Of a stretch of DNA of 64,000 nucleotides, positions 25,901 through 33,597 are shown in pieces. The translations under genes and the position numbers were made by a program. Source of the DNA: Dyadobacter sp. 50-39 (lineage in GTDB: Bacteria > Bacteroidota > Bacteroidia > Cytophagales > Spirosomataceae). Position 1 is the stretch's first letter, and every line of letters begins with the position of its first letter. The stretch covers positions 490,953-554,952 of the forward strand of contig MKSR01000012.1 in assembly GCA_001898145.1 (NCBI GenBank), written 5' to 3'. The notes under the pieces are model-generated. The model made no database searches, had not been told where the DNA came from, and worked only from the letters and a program-made list of their open reading frames with translations.

Positions 25901-27010
25901 ATGTCCACGCAGTTTTTCGCAGAGAAAGTTTTTACAGGGAAAGAGGTCCTCTTTAACCAGATTATTGTCGTTGAAAACGGCCGCATCAGCGGCATAGAGA
26001 GCGGCACACCCAAGACCGGCATGCCGCAGGTAACCAACCTTGCCCCCGGGCTTTTTGACAGCCACATCAATGGCGGTGAACAGTTTTACTTCACCGAGCG
26101 CGCCGACGAGGAAACGATCGACGACATTTACCTGGCCAGCTTACGGACCGGTACCGCGTATGTGCTGCCCACCCTCATTACATCCCCGCACGACAACATC
26201 CTGAAAGGTATCGAGGCTACCCGCAACTACATGTCCAAAAACCCGGATTCGGGTGTGCTGGGTATGCATTTGGAAGGCCCTTTCCTGAATCCGATCAAGC
26301 GCGGGGCCCATTTGACGGCATTTGTCCGCAAACCGGCAGATGCAGAACTTGAAGAAATTATCCGATACGGCAAAGATGTCATCCGCCTGATCACCATCGC
26401 ACCGGAAATGTTCACCGAAGACCAGCTGCAAATGCTGCTCGGATCGGGCATTACCGTCTCTGCCGGGCATTCCAACGCTACTTATGCCGAAGCCATGACG
26501 GCATTCGATCAGGGGATTCAACTGGTAACGCATTTGTATAATGCTATGTCGGCATTCGGCCACCGGGCGCCTGGGCTGGTGGGCGCTACTTTCGATACCG
26601 AATCCGTTTACGCGCCGATCATTATCGATGGCGTGCATTGCGATTTCGGCGCGGCCAGCGTGGCTTACAAAATCAAGCGAGAAAAGCTGTTCCTGATTTC
26701 GGATGCATTGTTTTTGGGACAAAAAGTGACCCAGTTCAAATGGGGAGAATTCGACGCGTATTTGAAGGATGGAAAATACATCAATTCGGACGGCAACCTG
26801 GCAGGTGCCACTATTTCGCTTGGTGATGCAGTGCGGAATGCGGTGGAAATAATAGGAATTTCCGTGCAGGAAGCCATTGAAATGGCGACGATACGTCCGG
26901 CAACCGCATTGGGGATCGAGGATAAAATCGGCAGCATTGCGCCTGGTTACCCGGCTGTTTTCACCACCTTTGACGACAACCTTCAAACCTTCGAGGTACT
27001 CCGGTACTAG
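25901..27010 (+). CDS. nagA: N-acetylglucosamine-6-phosphate deacetylase
   Basis: From the ATG at 25901 the protein has 369 residues; a TTG two codons earlier is less likely. Amidohydrolase motifs are HLEGPFLNP (metal-binding Glu), SAGHSNATYAEA (metal His), THLYNAMSAFGHR (metal His and substrate His) and LISDALFL with the catalytic Asp. The enzyme deacetylates GlcNAc-6-phosphate to glucosamine-6-phosphate in amino-sugar recycling, in the cytoplasm. No nagB deaminase lies next to it. It ends 3 bases from the convergent radical SAM gene. Confidence 0.93.
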   Translation: MSTQFFAEKVFTGKEVLFNQIIVVENGRISGIESGTPKTGMPQVTNLAPGLFDSHINGGEQFYFTERADEETIDDIYLASLRTGTAYVLPTLITSPHDNILKGIEATRNYMSKNPDSGVLGMHLEGPFLNPIKRGAHLTAFVRKPADAELEEIIRYGKDVIRLITIAPEMFTEDQLQMLLGSGITVSAGHSNATYAEAMTAFDQGIQLVTHLYNAMSAFGHRAPGLVGATFDTESVYAPIIIDGVHCDFGAASVAYKIKREKLFLISDALFLGQKVTQFKWGEFDAYLKDGKYINSDGNLAGATISLGDAVRNAVEIIGISVQEAIEMATIRPATALGIEDKIGSIAPGYPAVFTTFDDNLQTFEVLRY

Positions 27011-27013
27011 GCA

Positions 27014-29212
27014 TTACAGTACCAGCATACCACCATTTTTCAGCTCCTGCCATGTGCGGGAGTTGAGAAATGAGTCAAAAGGGCCTAACCCTCCTGCTTC
27101 AAAATCACTTTTAAACTGCTCAAATGCATAAGGCTCGGGGTTGGCGATCAACAGCTTCGGCAAGGTTTCGGTAAGCCACTCTCCTACTGCCACTTCCGCT
27201 TCCACGGCCCATTCCTTTTTCTTGTTATAAAAAACGAGCTCGGCTATTTCCCGCACCTTCTTACCTCGCCTCTCTTCAAAAACGGCCATTTCGGGCAGAC
27301 TACCGGTCCATACGATCACCGCATTCGGGCGTGCCACGAGTTCCGCCGGCTCGTGAATACTTCTTTCGAGGTAGTTAGGGGGAATAGAAGTCGGCGGCGT
27401 TTTGAAATCGAACCAACGGGACAATGGAAAATCCAGACACACACCGTGCATATAGTTGAATAGCGACTTGCGCAGCCCCTCCGCAAACCGGTCATGATCG
27501 GCACCCAGCGGGTCGTTGTGTTCGAGGTCATTGTTCGCAAATTTGCCTGCATCGGGTCCGAGCCGCATTACGTCGAACTCTTCGGGATGCAGGCCGACCG
27601 GGCTGTGGGCGGTCATCGCAAACCGGTGCCAGAAACCCGACTGTACAATGCCCAACTGGAACATTTGCCTCACCATTTCCAGCGAATCGATCGTTTCCTG
27701 GGCCGTCTGCGTCGGAAAGCCGTACATCAGGTAGGCATGCACCATGATACCCGCCTGCGTGAACGCATCCGCCACCCGCGCTACCTGCGCAACCGTCACT
27801 CCTTTTTTCATGCGATCGAGCAGGCGATCGGATGCCACTTCCAACCCGCCGGATATAGCAATACAGCCCGAAGCTTTCAGGAGCAAGCAGAGGTCGTGTG
27901 TAAAGTTTTTTTCGAAACGTATATTCGTCCACCAGGTAACCGTCAATTTCCGGCGGACAATTTCCAGTGCCAGATCCCGCAGCAACGCCGGCGGCGCAGC
28001 CTCGTCCACAAAATGGAAACCATTTTGCTGCGTCTGGGCGATAATTTCTTCGATACGGTCGCAAAGCAGCGAAGCGGTCATTGGCTCATAGCGCCGGATA
28101 TAATCCAGCGAGATGTCGCAAAACGAGCATTTGCCCCAGTAGCAGCCATGTGCGAGGGTCAGTTTATTCCAGCGTCCATCGCTCCACAGGCGATGCATCG
28201 GGTTTACTATCTCTATGACCGACAAATAGTCGTGCAAATGCAGGTCGCTATAATCCGGTGTGCCCGTTTCGCGCTGCGGAACATCTTTTTCTTTCGCACC
28301 GTTGTGGTATACAACTTTCCCATCCACCCGCGAATACACCCGTTTCAGGCTTGCAAGCTGACGCTCACCATCCAGATATTCCAGAAGCGATTGTAGGGGC
28401 GCTTCACCGTCGTCGAGACATACAAAATCAATGTAATTAAAAACCCTCGGCTCTTCCAGCGAACGCAATTCGGTATTGGCAAAGCCGCCGCCCATAACGA
28501 TTTTGATATGCGGATAATGCGCTTTCAAATACTGCCCGCATTTGAACCCGCCATACAAATTGCCCGGAAAAGGCACCGAAATGCACACAATATCGGGTTG
28601 TGAAAGCTTTATGTTCTGTTCCAGCACATCCTTCAAAGTCTGTGAAAGCAGCGTATCGGGTGCTTCGAGCGCAGCCTCCATTTCATCGAAACTCGTCGCC
28701 GAACGCCCCAGGCGCTCTGCATACCTGCTGAAACCGAAATGCGGGTCTACCGCTTCCTGGATCAGATCACCGAGGTCTTCGAGATATAATGTGGACAAAT
28801 GGCGCGCTTTGTCGTGAATGCCCATCGTGCCAAATGCCCAGTCGAGGTCTTCGAGCTGCTGGAAACGGCTTGCTTCCGGCAGATAGGTGCGGTCGCAAAT
28901 GCTGTGGGCCAGCGTGGGGTTATGGTTTTTGAGAAAACGGATCACCGGATCGATCGTCGCAATGTACTCCTCGCGCAGCGCATAGATCCGGAAACTATTG
29001 TCCGTCAGCGCAATATCCGACGCTTCGAGCATCGCGAATAACTTTTTCAGCCCTTTGGACGAAAACAGTTCCAGGATCACGTCGATTCCCAGGTCGGCCT
29101 GATACGACTCTCTCCCCAAAGTATTCAGGAATCCTTTGAGGTATGCGGTAGCGGGATAGGGCGTATTGAGCTGGGTAAATGGCGGGGTAACCAGAAGTGT
29201 CTTCTTTTTCAC
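27014..29212 (-). CDS. B12-binding domain radical SAM protein, substrate unknown
   Basis: The GTG at 29212 (protein start VKKKTLLVTPPFTQLNTPYP) is the best start, giving 732 residues; a TTG at 29236 would add 8. Residues 1-290 include an N-terminal cobalamin-binding-like fold (KIVMGGGFANTE region). The radical SAM core begins at GCYWGKCSFCD, where the cluster cysteines are spaced C-x4-C-x2-C and not the usual C-x3-C-x2-C. GGLEVASDRLLDRMKKG and HAYLMYGFPTQT are later strands of the barrel. The last 120 residues are a separate domain. Related proteins modify small molecules or lipids; no substrate can be named. It is monocistronic. Confidence 0.82.
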   Translation of the reverse strand: MKKKTLLVTPPFTQLNTPYPATAYLKGFLNTLGRESYQADLGIDVILELFSSKGLKKLFAMLEASDIALTDNSFRIYALREEYIATIDPVIRFLKNHNPTLAHSICDRTYLPEASRFQQLEDLDWAFGTMGIHDKARHLSTLYLEDLGDLIQEAVDPHFGFSRYAERLGRSATSFDEMEAALEAPDTLLSQTLKDVLEQNIKLSQPDIVCISVPFPGNLYGGFKCGQYLKAHYPHIKIVMGGGFANTELRSLEEPRVFNYIDFVCLDDGEAPLQSLLEYLDGERQLASLKRVYSRVDGKVVYHNGAKEKDVPQRETGTPDYSDLHLHDYLSVIEIVNPMHRLWSDGRWNKLTLAHGCYWGKCSFCDISLDYIRRYEPMTASLLCDRIEEIIAQTQQNGFHFVDEAAPPALLRDLALEIVRRKLTVTWWTNIRFEKNFTHDLCLLLKASGCIAISGGLEVASDRLLDRMKKGVTVAQVARVADAFTQAGIMVHAYLMYGFPTQTAQETIDSLEMVRQMFQLGIVQSGFWHRFAMTAHSPVGLHPEEFDVMRLGPDAGKFANNDLEHNDPLGADHDRFAEGLRKSLFNYMHGVCLDFPLSRWFDFKTPPTSIPPNYLERSIHEPAELVARPNAVIVWTGSLPEMAVFEERRGKKVREIAELVFYNKKKEWAVEAEVAVGEWLTETLPKLLIANPEPYAFEQFKSDFEAGGLGPFDSFLNSRTWQELKNGGMLVL

Positions 29213-29305
29213 GGATGCACGTTTTCTACGATGCAAAGGTAGGGGTTTTGGAATTGAAAGAATACTGGTAACTTGCCCGGCTGCCGGACAAGCGCTGTTT
29301 TGACC

Positions 29306-30079
29306 ATGAAGATCCTACCTGAAATCCTGCTGGAAAGTTTCCGTAATCACCGGGGAATCGATATCAAGGCGGCGTTGCAACAGCTCGGCGAAACATTCTT
29401 GCGATCCGATTCTTTCAATTTTTACACATCGGTTGCAGTCATTACTTCATCCAGGATCGAGGGTGAGCCGATGGAAGTGGATAGCTATATCAAACACAAA
29501 ATCCAGCAAATAGAATACCTACCCGAGCTGACCCAGAAGCCCAACGACCTTTTCCGCGCTTACATTTACGCAAAGGAAAACCGGTTGAACAAGCATAATT
29601 TCCTGCAAGCGCACCGGATACTGACCGAGCATCTTTTGCCGGAACATTGGCGCGGTGTTTACCGGCAAAATGCCATGGTAGTCATGGAGCACAAAACGGG
29701 CCGCATTCAATTTGAGGCGGCACCGGCCGATGCGGTGCAAAGTGAAATGGACAAATTATGGGATGATATTGAGGAGCTCCTTCGGACTGAACTCTCATTG
29801 GAAGAAACCTTCTACTACGCGTCGTTCATCCATTTGCTATTCGTCTGCATTCACCCATTTAACGACGGTAACGGCAGAGCGGGTCGGTTACTCGAAAAAT
29901 GGTTCCTTTCCGATAAACTGGGGCCGGTTGCGTGGTACATTCAATCCGAACAATATTACTACCGGCATGTGGATAGCTATTATCTGAATTTGAACAGACT
30001 GGGCATGTTTTATGATCAACTCGATTTTACGAAGGCCGAGCCATTCCTGAGCATGCTGCAAAAAGCGTTGGATAGTTAA
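29306..30079 (+). CDS. Fic family AMP-transferase with N-terminal self-inhibition motif
   Basis: From the ATG at 29306 the protein has 257 residues. The Fic core motif HPFNDGNGRAGR is at 183-194 with the catalytic His183, and the flap segment precedes it. Near the N-terminus SSRIEG (48-53) matches the inhibitory (S/T)xxxE(G/N) motif of class II Fic proteins, in which the Glu (52) blocks ATP binding until relieved. It should transfer AMP, or another nucleotide part, to a protein hydroxyl. The target is unknown. No separate antitoxin is needed. The divergent radical SAM gene shares the 93-base upstream gap. Confidence 0.9.
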   Translation: MKILPEILLESFRNHRGIDIKAALQQLGETFLRSDSFNFYTSVAVITSSRIEGEPMEVDSYIKHKIQQIEYLPELTQKPNDLFRAYIYAKENRLNKHNFLQAHRILTEHLLPEHWRGVYRQNAMVVMEHKTGRIQFEAAPADAVQSEMDKLWDDIEELLRTELSLEETFYYASFIHLLFVCIHPFNDGNGRAGRLLEKWFLSDKLGPVAWYIQSEQYYYRHVDSYYLNLNRLGMFYDQLDFTKAEPFLSMLQKALDS

Positions 30080-30170
30080 GAAGTGTCGTTGGAGAACTTT
30101 GCCCTGACGGATCAGTACGGCTTGTTTAGTTTCAATGTGATTTTTAACATTGAAACCTACCACGCACTTT

Positions 30171-30626
30171 ATGCCCCCTCGCTACTATCTAGATACGTCC
30201 GTATTTGGCGGAATTTTTGATCGTGAATTTGGTTATGAAACTCGCATTCTTTTCGACAGGATTGAGGCAGGGGAAATAAAATGTGTTTATTCCGGGCTTG
30301 TAGAGGCCGAATTGAAAAGGTCCCCTGAACGAGTTAGAAGATTTTTTCAGAACTTAAATGGAAATAATCTGGAAAAAATCGAAGTTAACCAGGCTATTTT
30401 TACGTTGGCACGGAAGTACATCGAAGAAAATGTAGTCGGTCCAACAAGCCTGGACGATTGCATCCATATTGCCCTTGCCACCTTTTACGAAGTGGATATG
30501 TTAGTAAGTTGGAATTTCAAGCATATCGTGAACCCGATCCGAATCCCAGGTTACAATTCGGTAAATTTGCAATTAGCGTATAAATCCATCGAAATACGGT
30601 CACCAAAAGAGGTTATGAACTTATGA
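30171..30626 (+). CDS. PIN domain ribonuclease, VapC-like toxin
   Basis: The ATG at 30171 gives 151 residues starting MPPRYYLDTSVFGGIFD; a TTG at 30150 would add 7. The PIN acidic residues are Asp8, Glu45/Glu47 and Asp95-Asp96. The final position lies in VSWNFKHI (Asn115), the form seen in a VapC-like subgroup. Such proteins are Mg-dependent RNases of type II toxin-antitoxin systems. Its stop overlaps the start of a 49-residue gene (ATGA), probably the antitoxin, placed after the toxin, which is the less common order. Confidence 0.85.
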   Translation: MPPRYYLDTSVFGGIFDREFGYETRILFDRIEAGEIKCVYSGLVEAELKRSPERVRRFFQNLNGNNLEKIEVNQAIFTLARKYIEENVVGPTSLDDCIHIALATFYEVDMLVSWNFKHIVNPIRIPGYNSVNLQLAYKSIEIRSPKEVMNL

Positions 30627-30772
30627 AAACGAAAGACCAAAAAGCCAAAAAATTCGATGCAGTGAAGACTTTCCGTAAAATCAAAACCAAGATTTCTCAT
30701 GAGATCAAGGATATGAATTTGGAGCAATTGCAAAATTATCTGGAGAACAACAGGCTTCGACCGGAGGCATAA
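30623..30772 (+). CDS. Small antitoxin-like protein paired with the PIN toxin
   Basis: An ATG at 30623, overlapping the PIN gene's stop by 4 bases, opens a 49-residue frame ending at TAA 30770-30772. The protein begins MKTKDQKAKKFDAVKTFRKI and continues with SHEIKDMNLEQLQNYLE. It is highly charged and helical. The pattern F-D-A-V-..-R-K-I-..-I-..-E-I-..-M then L-..-Y-L resembles the short antitoxin-like proteins that accompany this PIN subgroup in Bacteroidota and cyanobacteria. The tight overlap supports translation coupling. Antitoxin activity is inferred from position only. Confidence 0.7.
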   Translation: MKTKDQKAKKFDAVKTFRKIKTKISHEIKDMNLEQLQNYLENNRLRPEA

Positions 30773-30801
30773 AACCTGCCCGAAAACAGGTGCCCATTAA
30801 A

Positions 30802-32052
30802 TCAATGCGGCTCCGGATGTTCCAGATAGGCATGGAAGTTAACATGCCGCATACGCTTGCCCCGGCCTGGATCCTTGTATTTTGAGAAAGCCCAGAGCAC
30901 GTAGGAAGTAATGTCCTGATAGAAATCGGAACGGAGCGGGAACAGGCCGTCGCCATTGCGCAATGCATTGGTAAAAAGTACCACGGTAATGTCGTCCGGA
31001 CAATGCATCCACACACTTCTGAAACCCTTCGGGTTGGCAATCCCGATGCCCGAATACCACCAGCCGTCGTGGTAGCTGAATTTTCCCTCCGGCATGACGG
31101 CACTGTAACTGCCCAAACCATTATTCACGATGTCATCGCGCAGATCCTGTGTGATGACCGCATTGTTGTCCGGAGAAAATAGCGCCGCATAGAGTTTTAC
31201 GCCCTGATTGGCCGTCAGATAAATGCCGTAGCCTCCCGTAGTCGAGCTGAAATCGCCCGGGTCGAACCCATACTCACCGGAATACGGAAAATCATAGCCG
31301 AAAGTGGGCACAGGCGAGCCATTGGAAAGAAAATCGCTGGTCACTACACCGGCTTTTTCAAAAACCTGCTTCTGAACATACTCCTCATAGCCGTTCGCCG
31401 CAAGTAATGCATCATTGGCGTCATCTCCGGTAAAATTCAAGCCATTAATGACAGGGATCATCACCCTGAATAACCCGAAGTTGGCATTCTGGTAACAGCT
31501 CGATCCATGATTTTCTTTTTTGATGCCGTTTTCTATCAGCAACTTCAATCCATACCACACATTTTCGGTAAATGCGCCGTTCCGGCAACTCTCATTCATT
31601 CCCACGATCCCGCTCGTATGCGTAAGCAGGTCCTTGAACGTTATGAGCTCTATATTGGGGCCCTTTACCCAGGTCTTAGGCAGGTAGCCGATGATTTTAT
31701 CCGAGGTTTTGATCCCCTTCTCTTTGCCCAGTTTGAGAAATGCCGCGGCAGTAATGGTTTTGGTCATGCTCGCAATCTGCATCCTGGTGTCGGCGGTCAC
31801 AGGTTTATCTTCCTGGATTTCCGTTTTTCGGGCGTAGAAGCCGTCGGCGCCGGTCCCGACCAACCTGTCTTTCCGGTAAACCGCGAAACTATACCCGAAG
31901 CCCCGCCCTTTCAGCGAATCGTCAAGGATGGTAACAAACTTCTTCACAGGGTCTTCTTCCGTTTCCGGAGCGGGATCCTTGTCTTTTTTGCAGGCGAAAA
32001 CAGCCGCCAGGAAGAGGCAAAGGGTGAAAATCAATCGTAAGTGGGTTTTCAT
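30802..32052 (-). CDS. Serine hydrolase of the beta-lactamase/DD-peptidase family, lipoprotein
   Basis: The ATG at 32052 gives 416 residues with a lipoprotein signal (LAAVFAC, Cys21); the frame is open 13 codons further but that start has no signal character. The family motifs are SxxK as SMTK (Ser95-Lys98), YxN as YQN in SCYQNANFG, and HxG as HDG in YHDGWWYSG. Members include class C beta-lactamase-like esterases and D-aminopeptidases acting in the periplasm or at the cell surface. The actual substrate is unknown. It is divergent from the phosphatase gene. Confidence 0.88.
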   Translation of the reverse strand: MKTHLRLIFTLCLFLAAVFACKKDKDPAPETEEDPVKKFVTILDDSLKGRGFGYSFAVYRKDRLVGTGADGFYARKTEIQEDKPVTADTRMQIASMTKTITAAAFLKLGKEKGIKTSDKIIGYLPKTWVKGPNIELITFKDLLTHTSGIVGMNESCRNGAFTENVWYGLKLLIENGIKKENHGSSCYQNANFGLFRVMIPVINGLNFTGDDANDALLAANGYEEYVQKQVFEKAGVVTSDFLSNGSPVPTFGYDFPYSGEYGFDPGDFSSTTGGYGIYLTANQGVKLYAALFSPDNNAVITQDLRDDIVNNGLGSYSAVMPEGKFSYHDGWWYSGIGIANPKGFRSVWMHCPDDITVVLFTNALRNGDGLFPLRSDFYQDITSYVLWAFSKYKDPGRGKRMRHVNFHAYLEHPEPH

Positions 32053-32147
32053 GGCATGTAATGTTATCAAAATGTAAAATGAAGATAGCAACTAGTCCGA
32101 TTGCTTTCCAAAAGGGTATTATTGCGACCACATTTGCCACAACTCTC

Positions 32148-33551
32148 ATGCAGTCTCTCAGCCATTTATATTACAAATTCATTTTTGCGGGAATTCTACT
32201 AGGCGCCGGCCTCGCACCCGCGCAGGCGCAGCAGAACAAATCCTACCCGCCGTCGGCTTTCCCGGACAGGGTGATATTGGGCTACAAGGGCGACCCTGCC
32301 ACCTCGCAAGCTGTGAACTGGCGTACCGACTCGACCGTGACAACCGCCGTCGCCGCCATTCACGAAGCGGACCCTTCGCCTGACTTCCTTTCCAAAGCAC
32401 TTATCGTACAGGCCGCTACGCATCCGGTGGTGATCGATGGTAAGACGATACATTACCACGAGATCAATTTTGGTAACCTCAAACCCTCTACGCAATACGT
32501 CTACCGCGTGGGCGACGGGAAATCGTGGAGTGAGTGGTTCCATTTCAAAACGGCTTCTGACAAACCGGCACCGGTTTCATTCCTCTATTTCGGGGATGCG
32601 CAAAACGATATCAGGTCGCTGTGGTCACGGGCGGTGCGCGGTGCATTTGCAAACATGCCCAAAGCAAACCTGATGATACATGCCGGTGATCTGATCAATA
32701 ACTCCAACGTAGATTACCAATGGGGCGAATGGTTCGAAGCAGGCGGCTGGATCAATGGCATGGTTCCTAACCTGGCGACGCCGGGCAACCATGAATATTA
32801 CCGCGACGAGAAACGTAACCTCTTTGTGTCAAAACACTGGAAGCCGCAATTTGCCTTGCCCGAAAACGGCCCGGAAGGCCTTTCAGAAACGGCCTATTAT
32901 GTCGACTACCAGGGCGTCCGCTTCATTTCACTTGACTCACAAGCTGCCATACTCGACTCGACGACATTGAAAAAGCAAGCCGCGTGGTTCGAACAAATTA
33001 CCACCGCCAACCCCAATCGCTGGACGGTCGTCGTGCATCACCATCCTATTTACTCCACTAAAAACGGCCGCGATAATGATGAATGGCGGGATGCAATGGA
33101 GCCTTTGTATAAAAAACACAAAGTCGATATCGTACTGCAAGGCCACGACCACACCTATGGGCGCGGATTGAACATCCCGGTAGGCCAAAGCCGCAAAAAG
33201 CCCGACGGCCCTGTCTACGTGGTATCGGTGTCCGGCCCGAAAATGTATGACATCGGCCTTCAAAACTGGATGGACCGCGCGGCTTCCAATACGCAACTAT
33301 ACCAGGCCATTACCATCGATCAGAACAAGCTTTCGTTCAAAGCATTTACGGTTAACGGCGATCTGTACGACGCATTCGATTTAAATAAGGATAAGAATGG
33401 CGTGAATACATTGTTAGAGCTTTCGAACACTTTAAAAATGCAAGAGCGGCTCGATTTGCCGGCCAGCTATTTAAAGTCGTTCAAGGAAGAGGAGCTGAAA
33501 GAATATAATCAGCGTTATCAGGAATATAAAAAACGCAAAGGCATTAAGTAA
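32148..33551 (+). CDS. Purple acid phosphatase-like metallophosphoesterase, secreted
   Basis: The frame is open from 32061, but the ATG at 32148 gives a good signal peptide (MQSLSHLYYKFIFAGILLGAG.. ending AQAQ) and 467 residues. An N-terminal fibronectin-like domain with TQYVYRVGDG.. is followed by metallophosphoesterase motifs in order: YFGDAQND, HAGDLINN, GNHEYY, HHHPIY and GHDHTYGRG. These bind a two-metal centre. The architecture is that of purple acid phosphatases, which hydrolyse phosphate monoesters outside the cytoplasm. Starts at 32061 or 32079 cannot be excluded. Confidence 0.88.
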   Translation: MQSLSHLYYKFIFAGILLGAGLAPAQAQQNKSYPPSAFPDRVILGYKGDPATSQAVNWRTDSTVTTAVAAIHEADPSPDFLSKALIVQAATHPVVIDGKTIHYHEINFGNLKPSTQYVYRVGDGKSWSEWFHFKTASDKPAPVSFLYFGDAQNDIRSLWSRAVRGAFANMPKANLMIHAGDLINNSNVDYQWGEWFEAGGWINGMVPNLATPGNHEYYRDEKRNLFVSKHWKPQFALPENGPEGLSETAYYVDYQGVRFISLDSQAAILDSTTLKKQAAWFEQITTANPNRWTVVVHHHPIYSTKNGRDNDEWRDAMEPLYKKHKVDIVLQGHDHTYGRGLNIPVGQSRKKPDGPVYVVSVSGPKMYDIGLQNWMDRAASNTQLYQAITIDQNKLSFKAFTVNGDLYDAFDLNKDKNGVNTLLELSNTLKMQERLDLPASYLKSFKEEELKEYNQRYQEYKKRKGIK

Positions 33552-33597
33552 AGTGAAGAAACGGCCGGCACCCGACAAATGCCTGCCGTTTTTCACT
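33552..33597. terminator. Hairpin between convergent genes
   Basis: Arms 33552-33565 and 33585-33597 pair over 13 base pairs with a single bulged G. The hairpin lies immediately after the phosphatase stop and touches the stop codon of the convergent beta-helix gene. It carries a T-rich side and could end transcription on both strands. Confidence 0.6.
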
